This document shows, one piece after another, positions 59,712 to 64,000 of a stretch of DNA of 64,000 nt (position 1 is the first letter of the stretch; every line of letters begins with the position of its first letter). This DNA is from Salinimicrobium nanhaiense (GTDB taxonomy: Bacteria > Bacteroidota > Bacteroidia > Flavobacteriales > Flavobacteriaceae). The stretch covers positions 28,924 to 92,923 of the forward strand of contig JAAVJQ010000014.1 in assembly GCA_012038135.1 (NCBI GenBank), in the 5' to 3' direction. The translations under genes were made by a program, and so were the position numbers. The notes under the pieces were generated by a model, which saw nothing but the letters and a program-made list of their open reading frames with translations, was not told the origin of the DNA and made no database searches.

Positions 59712-60598
59712 TGAATAATACTGTATTAGACCTCATAGGAAATACTCCTTTGGTAAAAGCCCAAAAACTTGTTACCAATCCGCGGGTAGAATTATATTTT
59801 AAACTGGAAGGTCAAAATCCGGGAGGTAGCGTAAAGGACCGGCCTGCTTATAACATGATAAGAAAGGCAATGGAGCGTGGTGATATAACAAAAGATACCA
59901 AACTCATTGAAGCTACCAGTGGAAATACCGGAATCGCTTTGGCTATGGTCGCCCGGTTATTAAATCTGAATATCGAGCTTGTAATGCCCGAAAATTCTAC
60001 GGTGGAAAGGGTTCAAACCATGCGGGCTTATGGCGCTAAGGTGATCTTAACCGATGCCGATACAGGAATTGAGGGGGCGAGAGATTATGCTGAAGAGCGG
60101 ATGAAGAATGGCAATTATTTTATGCTCAACCAGTTTGGGAATGATGATAACTGGCAGGCACATTACCATTCTACCGGCCCCGAGATATGGAAAGATACAG
60201 ATGAAAAGATCACCCATTTTGTCTCTTCTATGGGAACCACGGGAACTATTATGGGAACTTCCACTTTTTTGAAGGAGAAGAATAATAATATACAAATTAT
60301 TGGAGTGCAGCCCGGAGACGATGCAAGAATTCCGGGAATAAGAAAATGGCCCGAGGCATATTTACCACGCATTTTTAATCCTGAAAAAGTAGATCGTATC
60401 CTTGAAGTAACAGAGGAAGAGGCCAGAAAGATGACGATGCGCCTTGCTGAAGAGGAGGGGATCTTTGCGGGAATGAGTAGTGGAGGTGCGACTGCCGCCG
60501 CGGTAAGATTATGTGAAGAACTTGAGGAGGGAATTGTGGTGAGCATAGTATGTGACCGGGGGGATAGATATTTGTCGTCAGATCTTTTTCAAAAATAA
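59711..60598 (+). CDS. cysM: Cysteine synthase B
   Basis: CysM (295 residues) is a fold-type II PLP enzyme that converts O-acetylserine and sulfide (or thiosulfate) to cysteine or S-sulfocysteine. PLP Lys is in NPGGSVKDRPAYNMIRKAME, the substrate loop is EATSGNTGIALAMVA, and the phosphate loop is SSMGTTGTIMGTSTFLK. An Arg in DDARIPGIRKWPEAYLPRIF is typical of the CysM branch. With the upstream cysE it forms a two-gene cysteine operon whose start and stop codons overlap. Confidence 0.95.
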   Translation: MNNTVLDLIGNTPLVKAQKLVTNPRVELYFKLEGQNPGGSVKDRPAYNMIRKAMERGDITKDTKLIEATSGNTGIALAMVARLLNLNIELVMPENSTVERVQTMRAYGAKVILTDADTGIEGARDYAEERMKNGNYFMLNQFGNDDNWQAHYHSTGPEIWKDTDEKITHFVSSMGTTGTIMGTSTFLKEKNNNIQIIGVQPGDDARIPGIRKWPEAYLPRIFNPEKVDRILEVTEEEARKMTMRLAEEEGIFAGMSSGGATAAAVRLCEELEEGIVVSIVCDRGDRYLSSDLFQK

Positions 60599-60600
60599 AA

Positions 60601-60703
60601 AGGCTGCTAAAAGTTTCTAATTATTTCCGGAGCTTCGAAAATTCAGTTTTTAATTTCTAAAACTGAGGAAGTTCCTTTAATGATTAGTTGCTTTTTGCAG
60701 CCT
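60601..60703. repeat. Nested inverted repeat between cysM and a convergent gene
   Basis: Outer arms AGGCTGCTAAAAG (60601-60613) and CTTTTTGCAGCCT (60691-60703) match at 12 of 13 positions. Inside, GGAGCTTC/GAAGTTCC (60629-60636 with 60668-60675) and TCAGTTTT/AAAACTGA (60643-60650 with 60659-60666) form one long imperfect hairpin. It has no reading frame; it may be a terminator region for both neighbours or a second MITE-like remnant. Confidence 0.5.
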
Positions 60704-60715
60704 CTGCTTCCCGGC

Positions 60716-61261
60716 TTATAATCCAACATAGGTGATTGCACCCCGATCTTTATTGACCTTTACAGTCCTGGTTTTATCGCCATCTCTCAATTTTACTTTG
60801 TAAAATTCTTTTTGGACATCCCATCCTTTAGAGATTGCTACATGTTTATTTCCAGTAATAACTGCATCACGGTATTGTTGAAGAATTTGCATACGTGCAT
60901 CTTCAGGTAACCTTACATTCTTGAACTTTTGAAAGGAGGAAATTAAATCTCCATCTCCATCGAAATTTGCAAGTAAATGACCTTTAGTGCTCTTAAAGCT
61001 AACTTGATAGGAATCGTAGTCTTCTTTTTCATTATCCTTTAATACTCTTTGAATGTCAAATTGGTTTTTCACAAAAGCAAGCGGATCTTTATTAAATTCT
61101 CCATAGCTTTTTTCAGAAATTTTAATTGTCAGAGTATTTGAAACCGGGTCAAGTTTCATGGATTCTGGTCGGTATTCCAATTTTGTCTCCTTTAGGAGGA
61201 TTTGTGAATGTCCTGTTCCAATGAACCCAAACAGGAGCAATACAATAATTAACTTTTTCAT
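60716..61261 (-). CDS. Exported protein of unknown function (PepSY-like)
   Basis: A 181-residue protein with a signal peptide (MKKLIIVLLLFGFIGTGHSQ). The mature part has alternating strands and helices: LEYRPESMKLDPVSNTLTIK, then YQVSFKSTKGHLLANFDGDG and LISSFQKFKNVRLPEDARMQ, ending with a basic strand (DKTRTVKVNKDRGAITYV). The repeated strand-turn-helix with a DGDGDL turn resembles PepSY/BLIP-like periplasmic proteins of Flavobacteriia, but I do not recognise a named family. It lies behind the Crp/Fnr gene on the same strand, 88 bp away, with a palindrome in the gap. Confidence 0.7.
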   Translation of the reverse strand: MKKLIIVLLLFGFIGTGHSQILLKETKLEYRPESMKLDPVSNTLTIKISEKSYGEFNKDPLAFVKNQFDIQRVLKDNEKEDYDSYQVSFKSTKGHLLANFDGDGDLISSFQKFKNVRLPEDARMQILQQYRDAVITGNKHVAISKGWDVQKEFYKVKLRDGDKTRTVKVNKDRGAITYVGL

Positions 61262-61321
61262 AGTAATGTGTATTAGAGATTAATATGATATAAAGTTAAG
61301 GACAGGTTTTTCCCTGGAATA

Positions 61322-61333
61322 CTACTTAAGTAG
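61322..61333. promoter_or_regulatory. 12-bp palindrome upstream of the exported protein gene
   Basis: CTACTTAAGTAG, a perfect palindrome 60 bp upstream of the exported-protein start and 16 bp beyond the Crp/Fnr stop. Its position, about 24 bp before a TAACTTTA element (61291-61298, minus), fits an operator. The regulator is unknown. Confidence 0.35.
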
Positions 61334-61349
61334 CATATTGCGTTAAATA

Positions 61350-62057
61350 TTAAGTTAAGAATCGTCCCTGAGCCCTTTGTAGCAGCAGGTCTATGTCTTT
61401 TATCTCCACTTTTTGCCGGCCAATATTGATGATGCCGTCATTCTTAAATTGCTGTAAATGTCGGTTCACAACTGCCCGGGTCGATCCAATTAAATTTGCG
61501 ATTTCATCATTAGAAAGATCGTTGATCAATTCCAGTTCTTTAGATTCTGAATTGATATGATTTAAGATTAATCGGGCGAGACGTGTTGCTATGGGTATTA
61601 AAGTCACATTCGAAGCACATTCTTCCAGGACCCTTACTTGTTTGCTTAAGTAGGGAAGTAGATTTTTATTGATCCCCGGGTGCTCCATGATCCAGTTCTT
61701 CATTTTAAATATGGGAATGGTCAATAATACTACCCTGTCCAGGGATTCATAATAAATTTGATGTTCACAGCCATCCAGTAAACACAGTATGTCCAGAACA
61801 TCCCCTTTTTTAAGGAGGAAATAGGTGAGTTCCCGGGCATTGTTTTTTTCTACGTGATAAGCTTTAAGACGGCCGGAAATGATGAAGTAAAATGTTTGGA
61901 GGGTTCTTAAGTTGCTAATACTACAGGTGTTTTTAGGCATGATCTCTTCCTCCAGATCATCCATGAAATGGAGCAGATCTTCATCCTCGAGTCCTTTTAG
62001 AAGTTCGTTCTGTTGAAGGGTCTGAAAATATTTGAATCTTTTTTTGTTACTCTTCAT
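61350..62057 (-). CDS. Crp/Fnr-family transcriptional regulator
   Basis: A 235-residue regulator with a cyclic-nucleotide-binding-type beta roll (residues ~20-135: FYFIISGRLKAYHVEKNNAR, LLKKGDVLDILCLLDGCEHQ), a dimerisation helix and a C-terminal winged helix (ELINDLSNDEIANLIGSTRA, then VVNRHLQQFKNDGIINIGRQ). The roll lacks the canonical Arg of the cAMP phosphate cassette, and Cys residues are not arranged like the N-terminal Fe-S ligands of FNR, so the effector is unknown. A TATCTTTG promoter with an overlapping CTGAT-N5-ATCAG palindrome lies upstream and suggests autoregulation. Confidence 0.88.
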   Translation of the reverse strand: MKSNKKRFKYFQTLQQNELLKGLEDEDLLHFMDDLEEEIMPKNTCSISNLRTLQTFYFIISGRLKAYHVEKNNARELTYFLLKKGDVLDILCLLDGCEHQIYYESLDRVVLLTIPIFKMKNWIMEHPGINKNLLPYLSKQVRVLEECASNVTLIPIATRLARLILNHINSESKELELINDLSNDEIANLIGSTRAVVNRHLQQFKNDGIINIGRQKVEIKDIDLLLQRAQGRFLT

Positions 62058-62110
62058 AAGGCTGAATCATTAATTGGGGAAGAGCAATAGGGGGTATTAC
62101 TTGTATAGGT

Positions 62111-62136
62111 CAAAGATAACTGATTTAAAATCAGTT
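62111..62136 (-). promoter_or_regulatory. Crp/Fnr gene promoter with overlapping operator
   Basis: The minus strand has TATCTTTG (62111-62118). Next to it, AACTGATT (62118-62125) and AATCAGTT (62129-62136) form a perfect palindrome with a 3-bp spacer. Its core CTGAT-N5-ATCAG recalls Crp/Fnr half-sites (TGAT/ATCA). It sits between the -7 and -33 regions, where a bound protein would repress. Confidence 0.5.
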
Positions 62137-62183
62137 TTTTATTTACTTGCCGGATTTTATTTTTCAGGAATTTAGACCTATAA

Positions 62184-62215
62184 TTTTGGCTGAACCTTTA
62201 TTTCAGTTATTTTTG
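62184..62215 (+). promoter_or_regulatory. Promoter of the SF2 helicase gene
   Basis: TTTTG (62184-62188), exactly 19 bases, then TATTTTTG (62208-62215): the best match to TTTG-N19-TAnnTTTG in this window. A start near 62222 leaves a 20-nt leader. Confidence 0.65.
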
Positions 62216-62241
62216 CAAAATTGCAATTGAAAGAAAAATAA

Positions 62242-63759
62242 ATGGCGCAGGATACATTTGGAATTGAAGAAAAAACCGTTGATAAAGAACTTTATGCCTA
62301 TCAGCAGGAGGATATCAATAAGATCTTTAAAGTACTTGAAGCTCATCCCGAACGTTACAACCTGCTCTATCAATTGCCCACAGGCGGTGGTAAAACCGTG
62401 ATCTTTTCTCAGATCGTCAGGGAGTATATTCAGCGCACCGGAAAAAAGGTTCTTATTCTAACACACCGTATTGAACTCTGTAAACAAACCTCCAGGATGC
62501 TTACCGGTTTTGGAGTGCGAAATAAGATCATAAATTCCAGTATAAAGGAATTACCAGATCAAAATGAGTACATGTGTTTTGTAGCCATGGTGGAAACACT
62601 TAATAATCGTCTTAACGACGAAAAGGTGGAGTTGGAGAATCTGGGAATGGTGATCATAGATGAGGCTCACTACAATTCCTTTAGAAAGCTGTTCAAGTTC
62701 TTTAATAGATGTTTTATTCTGGGGGTGACGGCAACGCCGCTGAGTTCCAATATCAAGCTGCCCATGAAGGACAATTACCGGGAATTGATCGTGGGAGATT
62801 CCATAAATTCACTTATTTCAAAAGGTTTTCTGGCAAAGGCTAATACTTACAGCTATGACGTAGGGCTTTCTACTTTAAAAGTCGGGATCAATGGGGATTA
62901 CACCGTGAAATCTTCCGAAGAGCTTTATTCCAACTTCAATATGCAGGAGAAACTTCTTGATGCTTACATGGAAAAATCCATGGGTAAAAAGACTCTTATT
63001 TTTAATAACGGGATCAATACTTCACGAGAAGTTTATGAGACTTTTAGAAATGCAGGTTTTGATATTCGACATCTGGATAATACCACCAGCAAACAAGACC
63101 GAAAGGACATCTTGAAATGGTTCAAGAAAAAACCCGATGCCATTCTTACTTCAGTTAGTATTCTTACCACAGGCTTTGATGAACCAACAGTAGAATCTAT
63201 TATTTTAAACCGGGCTACGAAGTCTTTGACCCTCTATTATCAAATGATTGGCCGTGGATCCCGCGTGCTTCCGGGTAAGGATGAATTCACAGTGATCGAT
63301 CTTGGTAATAATGCTGCCCGTTTTGGATTATGGAGTGCACCTGTAGATTGGAAACAAATATTTAGATCGCCCGATTATTTCCTGGAGAACCTGGTAAGCG
63401 ATGAGGAGATCGAGCAAAATTTCCGATATGAAATGCCACGCGAACTGCGAAAGAAATTTTCAAATACCAAAGATGTTTCTTTTGATGTAGATGAAGAGTA
63501 TGACAATGTGATCAAGAGAGGGTTAAAATCTAAAACCGTCCTGGAGCGTTCCATGGAGCAACATTGCCAAATGTGCGTGGAAAACAGTGCAGATGTTTTT
63601 GATGCACGTCTTCTGGCTAAGGAACTGGAGGAAGATATCGCCTACCGCATTCGCAAATATTCTTATTGTATTAGTAACAGCACCAAGAACTACCGGGACT
63701 GGCTTAAAGAGGACTATATGCGCAAGCTGCGGATGAAGATCAATCAGGCAGAATTTTAA
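62242..63759 (+). CDS. Superfamily 2 DEAD/DEAH-type helicase with C-terminal Cys-containing domain
   Basis: A 505-residue SF2 helicase/translocase of the type-III-restriction-like (UvrB/ResIII) branch. Motifs are I (YQLPTGGGKTVIFSQIVREY), Ia (ILTHRIELCKQTSRML), II (GMVIIDEAHYNSF), III (GVTATPLS), V (ILTTGFDEPTVESIILNRAT) and VI (YYQMIGRGSRVLPGKDEF). A unique C-terminal ~130 residues follow, with CQMCVENSADVFDARLLAKE and YSYCIS as a possible metal site. It is monocistronic, with a strong promoter. Nothing adjacent suggests a restriction or defence system, so a housekeeping DNA or RNA role is assumed. Confidence 0.88.
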   Translation: MAQDTFGIEEKTVDKELYAYQQEDINKIFKVLEAHPERYNLLYQLPTGGGKTVIFSQIVREYIQRTGKKVLILTHRIELCKQTSRMLTGFGVRNKIINSSIKELPDQNEYMCFVAMVETLNNRLNDEKVELENLGMVIIDEAHYNSFRKLFKFFNRCFILGVTATPLSSNIKLPMKDNYRELIVGDSINSLISKGFLAKANTYSYDVGLSTLKVGINGDYTVKSSEELYSNFNMQEKLLDAYMEKSMGKKTLIFNNGINTSREVYETFRNAGFDIRHLDNTTSKQDRKDILKWFKKKPDAILTSVSILTTGFDEPTVESIILNRATKSLTLYYQMIGRGSRVLPGKDEFTVIDLGNNAARFGLWSAPVDWKQIFRSPDYFLENLVSDEEIEQNFRYEMPRELRKKFSNTKDVSFDVDEEYDNVIKRGLKSKTVLERSMEQHCQMCVENSADVFDARLLAKELEEDIAYRIRKYSYCISNSTKNYRDWLKEDYMRKLRMKINQAEF

Positions 63760-63782
63760 AAGGCCCAAAGCTTTACATCCCT

Positions 63783-63815
63783 CTCTAAAAGGTCATTTTT
63801 AGAGTTGCTTTTCTG
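63783..63815 (+). terminator. Weak terminator after the SF2 helicase
   Basis: CTCTAAAA (63783-63790) pairs with TTTTAGAG (63797-63804), followed by a T-rich stretch TTGCTTTTCT. Confidence 0.4.
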
Positions 63816-63828
63816 CTAAAGATATTTA

Positions 63829-63881
63829 ACTTCTAATCTCGTACTTCAAACCTCGTACATACTTCTAACCTCGTGAACTTC
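63829..63881. repeat. Heptamer array near the window end
   Basis: ACTTCTA, ATCTCGT, ACTTCAA, ACCTCGT, a 4-bp break, ACTTCTA, ACCTCGT, GAACTTC. The unit is the same family as the arrays at 30069-30103 and 30927-30961. Confidence 0.8.
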
Positions 63882-63909
63882 CCTGATTAGTGTTGACCGG
63901 TTTTTGTTA

Positions 63910-64000
63910 TTAATTTTCATTATCAAAAATAGTAATTATCGGTCGTTTTTCTGGTTTGAGGGTTGACCAATATTGAATGAACTCTTCAGGGTTTCTTTTC
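63910..64000 (-). CDS. 3' end of an unidentified gene
   Basis: On the minus strand a frame is open from the window edge to TAA at 63910-63912 (followed by a second TAA), giving 29 residues that include PEEFIQYWSTLKPEKRPIIT and FDNEN. The composition and the double stop look like a genuine C-terminus, but the fragment is too short to assign a family. Confidence 0.4.
   Translation of the reverse strand, partial: KRNPEEFIQYWSTLKPEKRPIITIFDNEN

Noticed and set aside
63982..63993. CTCTTCAGGGTT also found in the palindrome at 3437-3448
   Set aside because: Only one arm is present here and it lies in the reading frame of the partial gene; a 12-bp match of this composition can be chance.

Overview
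The window is chromosomal DNA from a member of the Bacteroidota, almost certainly a marine-type Flavobacteriaceae (Gramella/Salegentibacter/Zunongwangia-like; the genus is an inference). The evidence is moderate GC content, very short UTRs without Shine-Dalgarno sequences, many promoters that fit the Bacteroidota -7 consensus TAnnTTTG, a fused lpxC-fabZ gene, a PorX-type response regulator of type IX secretion, and a gyrA-TPR gene pair. I saw no rRNA, tRNA, prophage or CRISPR. The region is mostly core genome, with small accessory insertions.

Layout. 1-2.0 kb: end of a polysaccharide locus (glycosyltransferase tail and flippase). 2.0-3.5 kb: a secreted Tyr/Asn-rich protein with an 18-residue tandem repeat, a possible promoter-terminator small RNA, and a perfect palindrome. 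3.5-9 kb: uvrA, an ECF sigma factor with a structured leader and a 45-residue follower gene, a cysteine-free endonuclease III, and bcp. 9-13.2 kb (minus): porX, tsaE, a tiny signal-peptide gene overlapping a membrane protein, ald and a DUF4258-like gene. 13.2-19.7 kb (plus): HD hydrolase, lpxD, lpxC/fabZ, lpxA, efp, a second lpxD and an NTF2-like gene: lipid A synthesis interleaved with EF-P. 19.7-24.5 kb: sucD, fabG, a VWA membrane protein and an SPFH protein.

24.5-32.5 kb holds a complete histidine operon in the order hisL leader-hisG-D-C-B-H-[four-helix-bundle gene]-A-F-IE. It is preceded by an 18-codon peptide with five His codons and a terminator hairpin, a textbook attenuator. The first half is tightly packed with overlapping genes. 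In the second half every junction contains degenerate 7-bp-period repeat arrays, and one junction also carries an S23-type four-helix-bundle gene flanked by inverted copies of such an array.

32.5-49.5 kb: clpC, gyrA, a TPR protein, an NlpC/P60 protein whose catalytic Cys is Ala, a thiolase, a PgpH-like c-di-AMP phosphodiesterase, a GreA/B-like protein, aldehyde dehydrogenase, Nudix, thioesterase, a membrane-anchored EEP-family protein, an MscS channel and a DUF3817 protein. 49.5-64 kb: galE, a 116-bp inverted-repeat element, a 47-residue YqaE/Pmp3 protein, a DEAD-box helicase, a VTT protein, SDR, alpha/beta hydrolase, DJ-1-like and FUSC genes, a 33-residue basic peptide, the cysE-cysM operon, a secreted protein, a Crp/Fnr regulator with a likely autoregulatory palindrome, an SF2 helicase and the tail of an unidentified gene.

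The most interesting signals are the heptamer arrays and their link to the four-helix-bundle gene, the his attenuator, the possible small RNA near 3.3 kb, the Cys-to-Ala NlpC/P60 protein, and several short genes too small for routine gene calling.
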